IMG/VR virus record: IMGVR_UViG_3300032322_001517
Coordinates: 1 to 64,000 of that record
Length of the DNA: 64,000 nt
Origin: a virus
Strand: one strand, 5' to 3'
Under the pieces are notes generated by a model that worked only from the letters and a program-made list of their open reading frames with translations, did no database searches and had not been told where the DNA came from. Each line of letters starts with the position of its first letter. Within the stretch, counting starts at the first letter, position 1. Positions 33,653-40,980 of this stretch are shown here, in pieces. A program made the position numbers and the translations under genes.

Positions 33653-34104
33653 TGGCTGTTTCTGTAGCACATTTTCTAGATAAAGTAGGTAAACTGAAGA
33701 GAACGCAAGAAAAGATCGATGCTCTCAAGTTCAATGACAGTTATGTTTTGCGCATAGCACTTCAGGGAATTTATGATCCAAACATTAAGTTTGATCTGCC
33801 TGAAGGCACTCCCCCATTCAAGCCAAATGAACTTGTAGATCAAGAGCATGTTTTCATCAGCGATGCTAGATACATCACATACTTTATCAAAGAAATGCAT
33901 CCAGATATTTTACCTATGAAGCGGGAATCTCTCTTCATCGAGTTTCTAGAAAGGTTGGATCCAAGAGATGCTAACCTTGTAATTCAGATGAAGGAAAAGA
34001 AGCCCATCAAAGGTATTACGCTTCAGCATGTTGTTGAAGCATTGCCAGGATTGATTCCTGGAGTTGAGCCTACGAAACAGGAACTAGAGGAGCAAAATGT
34101 CTAA
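33652..34104 (+). CDS. Conserved T4-like phage protein, unknown function
   Basis: 150 residues, helical N-terminus (FLDKVGKLKRTQEKIDALKF), then FDLPEGTPPFKPNE and IKGITLQHVVEALPGLIP. Widespread directly after RNase H in the cyanophage group (I recall DUF6433). No known role. Confidence 0.78.
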   Translation: MAVSVAHFLDKVGKLKRTQEKIDALKFNDSYVLRIALQGIYDPNIKFDLPEGTPPFKPNELVDQEHVFISDARYITYFIKEMHPDILPMKRESLFIEFLERLDPRDANLVIQMKEKKPIKGITLQHVVEALPGLIPGVEPTKQELEEQNV

Positions 34105-34327
34105 AAACGGTTTCAAAAAGTTTAAGAAGAACGACTATTCTTATGAAGACGAGGAGTATGAAGATAAGCCTCGTTCTCATTATCTAGATCGAAAAAAGGA
34201 ACGTAGAATAGAAAGAGCTCTACGCACCAAGGATATTTCTATTCTAACGGAAGAAGAGTACGAGGATCTAGAAACTTTGGACCATTGGTCTCAAGAAGAT
34301 TATAAAAACTCTATGAGAGGGCAATAA
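34097..34327 (+). CDS. Small highly charged protein
   Basis: 76 residues, overlapping the previous gene by 8 nt; Lys/Arg and Asp/Glu account for more than half of it, with no hydrophobic core apart from a short C-terminal part. Unknown function. Confidence 0.72.
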   Translation: MSKNGFKKFKKNDYSYEDEEYEDKPRSHYLDRKKERRIERALRTKDISILTEEEYEDLETLDHWSQEDYKNSMRGQ

Positions 34328-34331
34328 TTTA

Positions 34332-34574
34332 ATGCCCACATATCGTTTTCTTAATAATGAAACAAGTGAGGAGTACGAGGAATTTATGAGCATATCAGCT
34401 CTAGATGTTTATCTTAAAGATAATCCTCATTTAACGCAACTCGTAAACGGTGCACCTCTAATCGCATCTGGCAGAGGAATGGGGAAGCCTGAACAAGGCT
34501 TCCGCGATCTTCTAAAAGAAATCAAAAAGAAAAACCAAAGAGGTATTTCAAGGAGCACCATTAATACTTTTTAA
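34332..34574 (+). CDS. FmdB-like small protein lacking the zinc cysteines
   Basis: 80 residues. MPTYRFLNNETSEEYEEFMS has the beta pattern of FmdB-type zinc ribbons but contains no Cys; such Cys-less relatives precede PhoH in T4-like phages. Function unknown. Confidence 0.72.
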   Translation: MPTYRFLNNETSEEYEEFMSISALDVYLKDNPHLTQLVNGAPLIASGRGMGKPEQGFRDLLKEIKKKNQRGISRSTINTF

Positions 34575-34583
34575 AGGTTAATA

Positions 34584-35324
34584 ATGGAAGAGACAAAGAG
34601 ACTAACAAGAAAAGAAAAAAGAATTCTTCGTCAAAATGGAAAGGTAGTGCCTCAAGAAAAATTAAACTTTAATCTTAAACATTTTGAGCCATTAACAAAA
34701 AATCAAAGACTTTCTTTTGAAGCATATGATGCGGGTAAAAATCTTATGCTTCATGGAATCGCTGGTACAGGGAAGAGCTTCATCTCTATGTACCTTGCTT
34801 TAAAACAAGTTCTTACAGAAAACAGTCCCTTTAAGAAAGTTGTTATTGTTAGAAGTGTCGTTCCTACAAGAGACATGGGTTTCCTACCTGGAAATTCTAA
34901 AGAGAAGGCGAAGGTATACGAAGCACCTTACTACGCCATCTGTACAGAACTTTTCGGTAGAGGAGACGCGTATGAGTATCTCAAGTCGAAGGGTATTGTC
35001 GAGTTTATTAGCACATCTTTCATTAGGGGCATCACTCTTAATGATACTATCATTATCGTTGATGAAATGGCTAACATGACCCTTCACGAACTTGACTCTG
35101 TCATTACTCGAGTTGGTAAAAACTGCCGAATTATTTTTTGCGGCGACTTTAGACAGTCTGACTTCATTAAGAAGCAAGATAAAGATGGACTTATGGACTT
35201 CATGCGTATTATTGAGCGCATGAAGTCTTTTATTTTTGTGGACTTTATTGAACAAGATATCGTTAGAAGTTCCATGGTTAAGGACTATATTATTATGAAG
35301 GATAGATTAGGAATTGTCGCGTAA
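34584..35324 (+). CDS. phoH: PhoH-like P-loop ATPase
   Basis: 246 residues. Walker A GIAGTGKS (58-65), Walker B IIIVDEMAN (~154-162), later arginine-finger-type region near the C-terminus. PhoH domains are helicase-like ATPases on RNA; in phages the gene is very widespread and of uncertain function. AAAGGT precedes ATG 34584. Confidence 0.92.
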   Translation: MEETKRLTRKEKRILRQNGKVVPQEKLNFNLKHFEPLTKNQRLSFEAYDAGKNLMLHGIAGTGKSFISMYLALKQVLTENSPFKKVVIVRSVVPTRDMGFLPGNSKEKAKVYEAPYYAICTELFGRGDAYEYLKSKGIVEFISTSFIRGITLNDTIIIVDEMANMTLHELDSVITRVGKNCRIIFCGDFRQSDFIKKQDKDGLMDFMRIIERMKSFIFVDFIEQDIVRSSMVKDYIIMKDRLGIVA

Positions 35325-35979
35325 AACATTCAAACATAGGTTCGTGCCTTTCGCCGAACTAACAACAGAAACGATCAACGGGCAGCGACATTACGTCCTG
35401 CCCGATGGCGTAACTAAGCTCAAGTCAGTGACCACTATCTTATCTGAAAAGATGGATAAAACTGCATTGTTGGAGTGGAAAAAGAGAGTTGGGCATGAAG
35501 AAGCACAAAAGATATCTACACAAGCAGCTCGTAGAGGAACAGCTATACATTCTATGGCTGAACGATATGTACTAAACGAACCTCAGTACATTAAAGAAAA
35601 CGAGATGCCTGTCAATGTGGATTCGTTCAAACCTATTCAAAAAGAACTGGATCTTCATGTAGACAACATCATGGGCATTGAGCTACCATTATATTCTAAG
35701 GCGCTCAAATGCGCTGGTAGGACTGATTTGGTAGCTGAATACGATGGTACTCTTTCGATTATTGATTTTAAAACAAGTAAAAGATTAAAGCAGCCTGAGT
35801 GGATCGAAAGCTATTTCTTGCAGTCCACCATATATTCTATGATGTTTGAATGGACATATAGAATAGCAGTGCCTCAGATCGTCATCATTATCTCTGTCGA
35901 TAATGAAATGACGCCCCAGGTGTTTAAGCTGGGGCGTTCTCAATTCGTCAACAGAGCGTTAGAAATTTTTACTGGATAA
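35314..35979 (+). CDS. PD-(D/E)XK exonuclease (MGME1-like)
   Basis: 221 residues. Nuclease core D138 (CAGRTDLVAEY) and D151-F-K153 (IIDFKTSK), with an ARRGTAIHSMAERY helix typical of RecB/MGME1-type exonucleases. TTG start at 35314, inside phoH, is needed to keep the conserved N-terminal FKHRFVPFAEL block; no closer ATG exists. Likely a recombination or DNA-recycling nuclease. Its end overlaps the opposing gene by 21 nt. Confidence 0.85.
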   Translation: MSRKTFKHRFVPFAELTTETINGQRHYVLPDGVTKLKSVTTILSEKMDKTALLEWKKRVGHEEAQKISTQAARRGTAIHSMAERYVLNEPQYIKENEMPVNVDSFKPIQKELDLHVDNIMGIELPLYSKALKCAGRTDLVAEYDGTLSIIDFKTSKRLKQPEWIESYFLQSTIYSMMFEWTYRIAVPQIVIIISVDNEMTPQVFKLGRSQFVNRALEIFTG

Positions 35980-36612
35980 TATTTTATTTTTTTGTTCTAT
36001 AAATTTACGATAATCTATGTCAACAATTTTTTCTCGTATCAATACATTTGATACTAATGATACACGCTTTACTTCGCTTTGATTTGTTTCTGTACCATGT
36101 AACAACCAAGCAGGTATTACGATAGCTTGGCCGATTTTTGGTTTGTGTTGATAGATCATATTAGTTTGTCTGTCTTTGTTGACAAATTCACCTTTTCGTG
36201 GACCCATCCATCCTCTGTTTCCTCGAGGATCATATACGTCAAAGTCACCTGTTTTTGAATCAACATATACATAATATGTAATGGCTAACGTATTAGCGCC
36301 ATGTTCATGTGGACGTTGATGCTTTCCTGGCGGAATAGTTTTTAGCCAACCATGTACCAGTTCAAAATCTGATGGTTCGTAATTTGCATTATAATGATGG
36401 TTGACAAACTGTGCAGACATGTAAAGAAAGTAGTCGTACATTTTTTGTACGCCTATATTTTCTTTTCTTAAATTCCAGATTTGTTTCTCTTCGCTAAATC
36501 CCCATTGATTATTATCTGACAATGGTAAAATATGCTTGTTTATTTCTTCATATTCTGGAACTTCAAATACACTTAAAGGTGTAGGAAATAACTTATGATG
36601 AGTTGTATCCAT
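35959..36612 (-). CDS. 2OG-Fe(II) oxygenase
   Basis: 217 residues from ATG 36612 (AAAGG upstream; an earlier TTG rejected). Double-stranded beta-helix iron site H102-E-H104 (QRPHEHGANTLAITYYVY), distal H172 (LLHGTETN) and R183 for 2-oxoglutarate. Matches the TIGR02466-type phage oxygenases. Substrate unknown: candidates are virion proteins or nucleic acid. First minus-strand gene at the convergence point, directly after tRNA-Ser. Confidence 0.85.
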   Translation of the reverse strand: MDTTHHKLFPTPLSVFEVPEYEEINKHILPLSDNNQWGFSEEKQIWNLRKENIGVQKMYDYFLYMSAQFVNHHYNANYEPSDFELVHGWLKTIPPGKHQRPHEHGANTLAITYYVYVDSKTGDFDVYDPRGNRGWMGPRKGEFVNKDRQTNMIYQHKPKIGQAIVIPAWLLHGTETNQSEVKRVSLVSNVLIREKIVDIDYRKFIEQKNKILSSKNF

Positions 36613-36632
36613 TCTAAACCTTTTCAAGTCAA

Positions 36633-36716
36633 TGGCGGAGGGTAAAGGAATCGAACCATCAACCTTTCGGTGGCAGAGTTTTCAAGACTCGTTGAGCACC
36701 ATGCTCGCTACCCTCC
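36633..36716 (-). tRNA. tRNA-Ser(TGA)
   Basis: Acceptor GGAGGGT / ACCCTCC, discriminator G, encoded CCA; loop CTTGAAA gives TGA. Long class II variable arm present. Reads TCA. Confidence 0.95.
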
Positions 36717-36720
36717 AAAT

Positions 36721-36796
36721 TGGCACCCCACCGAGGACTCGAACCCCGCTCGTCGGTTTTGGAGACCGATACATCGCCCCTGAATGCTTGTGGGAT
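36721..36796 (-). tRNA. tRNA-Trp(CCA)
   Basis: Loop CTCCAAA on stem TCGGT / ACCGA gives CCA; acceptor ATCCCAC / GTGGGGT, discriminator G, encoded CCA end. Confidence 0.93.
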
Positions 36797-36802
36797 ATAC
36801 TA

Positions 36803-36810
36803 TATTTATA
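36803..36810 (-). promoter_or_regulatory. Late-promoter-like TATAAATA inside the tRNA cluster
   Basis: Exact TATAAATA on the minus strand between tRNA-Ser(GCT) and tRNA-Trp. It could give late transcription of tRNA-Trp, tRNA-Ser(TGA) and the oxygenase gene. Confidence 0.55.
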
Positions 36811-36900
36811 TGGCGGAAGGTGAGAGATTCGAACTCTCGGTAGAGTTTACCCTACGTCTCGTTAGCAGTGAGGTGCCTTAAACCACTCGGCCAACCTTCC
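36811..36900 (-). tRNA. tRNA-Ser(GCT)
   Basis: Acceptor GGAAGGT / ACCTTCC, discriminator G, encoded CCA; loop CTGCTAA gives GCT; long variable arm. The anticodon stem has an A-C mismatch next to the loop. Confidence 0.9.
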
Positions 36901-36909
36901 GTGTTAAAA

Positions 36910-36987
36910 TGGTCTGCGTGGAGAGATTTGAACTCCCGTTATTCTTCGTCCCAAACGAAGTGCCATACCAGGCTAGGCGACACGCAG
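36910..36987 (-). tRNA. tRNA-Pro(TGG)
   Basis: Loop TTTGGGA on stem CTTCG / CGAAG gives TGG; acceptor CTGCGTG / CACGCAG, A, CCA. Its first 15 nt are also the last codons and stop of the HNH gene. Confidence 0.95.
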
Positions 36988-37452
36988 ATATTTTTTTAAA
37001 TATGCATCGATAATAGGTTGAACTTCATCTTTATATCTACTATGCACATATTGATGATGTGTAGGACACAAAGGTACAAGGTTCTCAGGTCTATTATCTT
37101 TCTTGTTCTCATTTACATGATGAGCCGCAACAATTTTACTTTCTTCACACACCAAACATTTTTTTCCGTGATGATAAAAACATGTCGATTGATACGACTC
37201 TTCTTTCCAATTACCATTATTTATGCCTGTTCTAAAATACTTATTGGAACATGAGTACGAACAAGTAGCACTTTTTTTACTGTGTATTTTTTTACAAACA
37301 GGACACTCTTTTTGATTTTGTGGATTAGATCTACAAGATCTTTCATGTTTGTTTATGTTTGCTAATGATGTTTCTTTAGCACAATGTACACATTTTCTTT
37401 TTTCGTTATTAGCTCTGTTTAAATTAGATAGAGAATTTTTGTTAACTTGCAT
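36973..37452 (-). CDS. HNH endonuclease with zinc fingers
   Basis: 159 residues. Several CxxC-type zinc pairs (CVHC, CPVC, CSYSC, CLVC) and an HNH core AAHHVNENKKDNRPENLVPLC...HH. Typical free-standing homing endonuclease of T4-like phages. It has its own exact late promoter 19 nt upstream and ends inside tRNA-Pro, as expected of a mobile gene inserted in the tRNA cluster. Confidence 0.88.
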   Translation of the reverse strand: MQVNKNSLSNLNRANNEKRKCVHCAKETSLANINKHERSCRSNPQNQKECPVCKKIHSKKSATCSYSCSNKYFRTGINNGNWKEESYQSTCFYHHGKKCLVCEESKIVAAHHVNENKKDNRPENLVPLCPTHHQYVHSRYKDEVQPIIDAYLKKYLRVA

Positions 37453-37470
37453 AAATTACCTCCATACAAG

Positions 37471-37478
37471 TATTTATA
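37471..37478 (-). promoter_or_regulatory. T4-type late promoter for HNH gene
   Basis: Exact TATAAATA on the minus strand, 19 nt before the HNH ATG (37452); GGAGG-type ribosome site lies between. Confidence 0.75.
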
Positions 37479-37505
37479 AAAACTCAAATCTCAAACTCTA
37501 AACTC

Positions 37506-37582
37506 TGGTGCTGAAGATTGGCATCGAACCAATTTTAACTGGGGTATGAGTCCAGTGCGATAGCCAATACCGCCCCATCAGC
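37506..37582 (-). tRNA. tRNA with CAT anticodon (Met or Ile2)
   Basis: Acceptor GCTGATG / CTTCAGC (one T-T mismatch), discriminator A, CCA. Anticodon arm CTGGA-CTCATAC-CCCAG gives CAT with an A-C mismatch at 31-39. Confidence 0.85.
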
Positions 37583-37588
37583 ATATTA

Positions 37589-37675
37589 TGGTGGGTAGAG
37601 AAGGATTCGAACCTCCAACGCCTATAAGGAACGAATTTACAGTCCGTCGCAGTCCACCGTCTCTGCAGTCTACCC
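37589..37675 (-). tRNA. tRNA-Tyr(GTA)
   Basis: Acceptor GGGTAGA / TCTACCC, A, CCA; loop CTGTAAA gives GTA; long class II variable arm typical of bacterial Tyr. Confidence 0.94.
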
Positions 37676-37690
37676 AAACTTTATACTCTT

Positions 37691-37719
37691 ATATTACCCT
37701 AGACCGGAATTAAAGTCAA
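37691..37719 (-). promoter_or_regulatory. Early promoter in tRNA cluster
   Basis: Minus strand: TTGACT (37719-37714), 17-nt spacer beginning TTAATTCCGG, TAATAT (37696-37691). Sits between tRNA-His and tRNA-Tyr. Nearly the same sequence as 42529-42557 and 45773-45801. Confidence 0.85.
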
Positions 37720-37720
37720 C

Positions 37721-37796
37721 TGGTACCCACTCTTGGATTCGAACCAAGTCTTCAAGATCCACAATCTCGCGTGCTGACCAACAACACTAAGTGAGC
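37721..37796 (-). tRNA. tRNA-His(GTG)
   Basis: Loop TTGTGGA on stem CGAGA / TCTTG gives GTG; acceptor GCTCACT / AGTGGGT, CCA encoded. Confidence 0.93.
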
Positions 37797-37801
37797 ATAA
37801 C

Positions 37802-37878
37802 TGGTGCCCGTGGAGGGAGTCGAACCCCCAACACTCGGAGTTTGAAGCCGATGCCTCTGCCAATTGGACTACACGGGC
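37802..37878 (-). tRNA. tRNA-Leu(CAA), short variable loop (anticodon less certain)
   Basis: Acceptor GCCCGTG / CACGGGC, A, CCA. Best stem TCGGC / TCCGA around loop TTCAAAC gives CAA (Leu). The alternative loop CTTCAAA would read TCA (opal) but leaves the stem unpaired. Variable loop is short, as in the other phage Leu tRNAs here. Confidence 0.72.
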
Positions 37879-37883
37879 GAAAA

Positions 37884-37959
37884 TGGTGCTGCTGGAGAGG
37901 CTCGAACTCCCGACTTGCTGATTACTAATCAGCTACTCTACCAACTGAGTTACAGCAGC
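37884..37959 (-). tRNA. tRNA-Thr(AGT)
   Basis: Acceptor GCTGCTG / CAGCAGC, A, CCA; stem GCTGA / TCAGC with loop TTAGTAA gives AGT. A at position 34 is unusual for bacterial Thr. Confidence 0.9.
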
Positions 37960-37963
37960 GATT

Positions 37964-38040
37964 TGGTGCCCCAGGTCAGATTCGAACTGACAACCTTCGG
38001 TTTCTAAGACCGACACCTCTACCAGTTGGGCTACAGGGGC
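37964..38040 (-). tRNA. tRNA-Leu(TAG), short variable loop
   Basis: Acceptor GCCCCTG / CTGGGGC (last pair aside), A, CCA; loop CTTAGAA on CGGT / ACCG gives TAG. Class I-like variable loop. Its first 10 nt overlap the end of the 38031 gene. Confidence 0.88.
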
Positions 38041-39029
38041 TTGACTTTTTTCAATTCTGCAATTATTGCAGATGTTTTAGAACTTCTATCATTTTGCTCA
38101 GTGAGATTAGCTATCTCAATTTCTATCAAGTCATTCAAAATTCGAGGATCATAATTGTTCGAATTGGTGATCAACGTCTGAACTCTGTTTTCCATATTAC
38201 AAAATTCATATACAAGATGTTCAGAATATTCTCCGATCAAACCCTTTACAGTTTCTCGGCTAATGTCAAGATTATGTTTAAAGTATTTTGTTCCGTATAT
38301 AGAATGATACAGCCCAGCAAGTAAAACATCATCAGTAAGTTTTTGATTTTCTAAAATCATCATTGTATTAAATAAATGTTCGAAAAAAGATTTACCACTA
38401 TGTTTTATATTAGTAGTGTTGTTCTGAACAAATTTGACAGGTTCGCTAATAATTCTAGGATCAAATGTTTTAAAAACAAGAACTGTTCTAAGAACATTAC
38501 AAATTCTTGATAACGGACGAGCAGCATGGAGAACATCAGAATCAAAAACTAGAACCCTGCCATATTTAGGTAATATCGAAGCAGAAATTTCTTTATCATC
38601 ATCGAAAAGAACTGTTTCTCCACACCAATTAATATCCCATTCTTTGTTTAAATAAAGAATAACAGTTTCAGAAAGAGCCTTTTTTCCATGAATTACGTTG
38701 ATAGCTGAGTCATCAACATGAGCATAACCATCTGTGCCATAAGTATATCCATTAACATATACTCTCATTAATGCTCTATGGCCAATGCTTGCGCAAATAA
38801 TATTCCAAAGATCATTTATTTCTGTAGCACTACTCATCGTTGGCAATTTAGCTAGATCGCATGGAAACCTTTGAGAATTAGAAAATATTTTGCGATTCCA
38901 ATGACCTTGGTCGAATGTAAGATGAGTACTTGATTTCCAACCATATCTTAAACCAGTTTGGATATATTTTCTATTAACTACTTCTAATAAAAATAAATGT
39001 TCTTGATCAAGTTGAAAAGTGCCAATCAT
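38031..39029 (-). CDS. 2OG-Fe(II) oxygenase fused to an HD-like domain
   Basis: 332 residues. N-terminal ~195 residues: oxygenase with H104-V-D106 (GYAHVDDSAI), distal H168 (VLHAARP) and Arg at 171/181. C-terminal ~130 residues: helical domain with SFFEHLFNTMMIL (H219) and LLAGLYHSIYGT (H242), like HD-type phosphohydrolases (I recall DUF6817). The fusion implies sequential chemistry on one substrate. Substrate unknown. Stop codon lies inside tRNA-Leu(TAG). Confidence 0.82.
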   Translation of the reverse strand: MIGTFQLDQEHLFLLEVVNRKYIQTGLRYGWKSSTHLTFDQGHWNRKIFSNSQRFPCDLAKLPTMSSATEINDLWNIICASIGHRALMRVYVNGYTYGTDGYAHVDDSAINVIHGKKALSETVILYLNKEWDINWCGETVLFDDDKEISASILPKYGRVLVFDSDVLHAARPLSRICNVLRTVLVFKTFDPRIISEPVKFVQNNTTNIKHSGKSFFEHLFNTMMILENQKLTDDVLLAGLYHSIYGTKYFKHNLDISRETVKGLIGEYSEHLVYEFCNMENRVQTLITNSNNYDPRILNDLIEIEIANLTEQNDRSSKTSAIIAELKKVKPL

Positions 39030-39048
39030 ATTATACTTCCTTTTATTA

Positions 39049-39123
39049 TGGAGCGGGTAGTCGGGATCGAACCGACGACCTTCACGTTGGCAACGTGACG
39101 CACTACCGCTGTGCTATACCCGC
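39049..39123 (-). tRNA. tRNA-Gly(GCC)
   Basis: Acceptor GCGGGTA / TACCCGC, T, CCA; stem TCACG / CGTGA, loop TTGCCAA gives GCC. Confidence 0.95.
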
Positions 39124-39128
39124 ATTAA

Positions 39129-39205
39129 TGGTGATCAGGGAAGGACTCAAACCCTCAACCTTCGCGTTCGTAGCGCGATGCTCTATTCAGTTGAGCTACC
39201 TGATC
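39129..39205 (-). tRNA. tRNA-Arg(ACG)
   Basis: Acceptor GATCAGG / CCTGATC, A, CCA; stem TCGCG / CGCGA, loop CTACGAA gives ACG. Only Arg tRNA seen in the window. Overlaps the 3' part of the 39155 gene. Confidence 0.95.
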
Positions 39206-39364
39206 ATCGAAAGGATCAATACCCTTTCTGTAATACTTATTGTAAAAGAAAAGCTCTGCCATATCAGAAGGATATTCTTTAAACTTCTTACGCTCGGCAG
39301 AGCTTATATTGTCAAACCAATTCCAAAATTGTTTCTTGAACTCTGGCTTGTCGAATACGTCCAT
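39155..39364 (-). CDS. Small conserved phage protein running into tRNA-Arg
   Basis: 69 residues; ATG 39364 overlaps the TAA of the methyltransferase gene (TAATG). MDVFDKPEFKKQFWNWFDNI and SDMAELFFYNKYYRK resemble a small phage protein family of unknown function. The last ~17 codons are read through tRNA-Arg, so the natural C-terminus may be non-essential. Confidence 0.68.
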   Translation of the reverse strand: MDVFDKPEFKKQFWNWFDNISSAERKKFKEYPSDMAELFFYNKYYRKGIDPFDDQVAQLNRASRYEREG

Positions 39365-39948
39365 TAGATATTAGAAAGGGTTTTATTTTGCTTGAAACAA
39401 AACCAGCAAGTGGAAGGTGTAACACCAACACTTTCATTGGCTAGATGCTCTGTAACAGCCTTTCTGATTCCAGGATATGGCTCAGCGAAATCATGTCCAC
39501 CAATAAGACCACCAACCTTTACCTTTGGGAACCACGCCTTTAGATCTCCAAGGAAAGACTTGTAGTCATGAGAAGCATCAATGAATACAAAGTCGAGAGA
39601 CTCATCTTCATAAAGGCTGGCTGACTCAGTGCTATCTCCCTTGATAGCAGTATAGAGACCTTCAACTGGCTTCATGTTATTGACGAACACTTCCATCAAC
39701 TTTCCTGCCTGGTTGTCTCTATCAAGCATCTGGCCAGGTTCAATAACAGAACCAGTGAAGTTGTCAATACAATCTAGCTTGATGTTCTTTCCACTGTTAA
39801 CAATTTCTACAGCAAGGAAGGCTGAACTCTGACCCTTCCAAGTTCCAATCTCAACAAAGTGAGCATCCTGCGGTGCAGTTTCTACTGCATATGCAAACAT
39901 GTCAGGGTAATTAAACCAACCTTCAACTGTGTGATAAAAATGATCCAT
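39364..39948 (-). CDS. Class I SAM-dependent methyltransferase
   Basis: 194 residues from ATG 39948 with AGGAGAG upstream. SAM-binding loop VEIGTWKGQSSAFLA (~32-46), acidic LDCIDNF, and FVFIDASHDYKSFLGDL typical of the Methyltransf_24 group (cephalosporin-hydroxylase-like sugar/lipid methyltransferases). Target unknown; it is not a recognisable DNA methyltransferase (no DPPY or PCQ motif). Confidence 0.82.
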   Translation of the reverse strand: MDHFYHTVEGWFNYPDMFAYAVETAPQDAHFVEIGTWKGQSSAFLAVEIVNSGKNIKLDCIDNFTGSVIEPGQMLDRDNQAGKLMEVFVNNMKPVEGLYTAIKGDSTESASLYEDESLDFVFIDASHDYKSFLGDLKAWFPKVKVGGLIGGHDFAEPYPGIRKAVTEHLANESVGVTPSTCWFCFKQNKTLSNI

Positions 39949-39960
39949 CAATCTCTCCTA

Positions 39961-40632
39961 TTAATCCGTATCCATAACAATGTCGCCAGAAACAGCAATT
40001 CGATAATCATCTGACGTATAGAACGGATTCACCGAATGACCCAAACCCTTGGGGAACACGCAAATAATTCCTTCGTATTCCTTATCAACAGGAACTGGGT
40101 GACTATGAACCTGACCCAAAATATCTGTGTAATAGAAGGTGAACATCGAAGCGCACTTATAAGTTGCGTTCGGGAATACTGCCATCTCATCTTCAATATT
40201 ATAAGGGATTTTGGTCCAAATAACAAACGAATAAACACCGCCATGAATATGATGAGGATGAAACTCATGCTTCTTCTGGAAGTTTGCCCATACATCCTTG
40301 AACTTGAACTTCCTAGGATGAGAAGCAACGTTCACGACCTGATTGATAAAGTGTGGTCGAGAATGGTGATCGTGCATTTGAATCAAGCTACAAATATAAT
40401 CCAACAGTACAGGAGCTAGTTCCTTTGTAAAATCAAATTCCTTAGCAATGTTAGCTGTTAGCTTGTACCCTGCTTCCATACCACCTTCAAAATCCTTGTC
40501 GACAAGGCTGTTAGTTACATCCCTAACCTTGGACATAATTTCTTCAGGAACACGATGGAATACTACACCGTTATTGGGGAACGTATAGAAAAGAGCTTGG
40601 TCGCCCTGTAAACTCGAAATTGCATCTGCCAT
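39961..40632 (-). CDS. 2OG-Fe(II) oxygenase-like protein
   Basis: 223 residues from ATG 40632 (AAAGGTGA upstream). His-rich HEFHPHHIHGGVYSFVIW at 122-139 could hold the iron pair (H125-H130), with a distal GLGHSVNPFYTSDDYRIAVSGD (His near 206, Arg near 217). Matches the jelly-roll layout of T4-like phage prolyl-hydroxylase-type proteins. Third such oxygenase in 5 kb. Confidence 0.75.
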   Translation of the reverse strand: MADAISSLQGDQALFYTFPNNGVVFHRVPEEIMSKVRDVTNSLVDKDFEGGMEAGYKLTANIAKEFDFTKELAPVLLDYICSLIQMHDHHSRPHFINQVVNVASHPRKFKFKDVWANFQKKHEFHPHHIHGGVYSFVIWTKIPYNIEDEMAVFPNATYKCASMFTFYYTDILGQVHSHPVPVDKEYEGIICVFPKGLGHSVNPFYTSDDYRIAVSGDIVMDTD

Positions 40633-40663
40633 TATTATCACCTTTCATTATAGATATGTCTTA

Positions 40664-40837
40664 TCAGACATTATTATTTAGTAACATCTTTGATTCGTTA
40701 ATTTCTTTTAGATGTTCTTTCTTCAACTCACGCTCACGAAAGTCCAAACAAACACAACAACGACAACGCATGAGCTTGTATTTTTTGCCCTTCATATTAA
40801 CGTTACCAGCGTGATTTGCAACAGGACTTTTTGGCAT
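40664..40837 (-). CDS. Small Cys-rich basic protein
   Basis: 57 residues, AGAGGT 6 nt before ATG 40837. Basic middle with a CRCCVC cluster (about 25-30) that may bind zinc, then a charged helix. No family recognised. Confidence 0.65.
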   Translation of the reverse strand: MPKSPVANHAGNVNMKGKKYKLMRCRCCVCLDFRERELKKEHLKEINESKMLLNNNV

Positions 40838-40848
40838 ATGATTACCTC

Positions 40849-40980
40849 TTAGAGATCATACAGAAGTCTTGCACCATAGTGTTGCAAAGCATCTGCGAAA
40901 AGAACAGCGTCGTAGTAAGATAGAAACTCCTGAACGAGATCACCAGTAACATCGTCAGGAATGACAACGATCCAACTCAT
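40849..40980 (-). CDS. 43-residue hypothetical protein
   Basis: ATG 40980 with AAGGAAGTG upstream; sequence starts MSWIVVIPDDVTGDLVQEF and is amphipathic. Directly follows tRNA-Cys. No family recognised. Confidence 0.6.
   Translation of the reverse strand: MSWIVVIPDDVTGDLVQEFLSYYDAVLFADALQHYGARLLYDL

Noticed and set aside
35911-35936. Terminator in the exonuclease gene (ACGCCCCAG / CTGGGGCGT)
   Set aside because: Strong hairpin but within coding sequence and without a following T run; could still slow polymerase at the convergent junction, so not listed as a terminator.
36973-37452. Restriction-modification or anti-phage defence nuclease
   Set aside because: Zinc fingers plus HNH, single-gene late promoter and insertion beside tRNAs fit a homing endonuclease; no methyltransferase partner.
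37802-37878. Opal suppressor or selenocysteine tRNA (TCA anticodon)
   Set aside because: Reading the loop as CTTCAAA leaves the anticodon stem unpaired; shifting by one base gives four good pairs and CAA. No in-frame TGA reassignment is seen in the genes.
39364-39948. C5-cytosine methyltransferase supplying the TET-like enzyme
   Set aside because: It has a class I SAM loop but lacks the PCQ and ENV motifs; it belongs with small-molecule or sugar methyltransferases.
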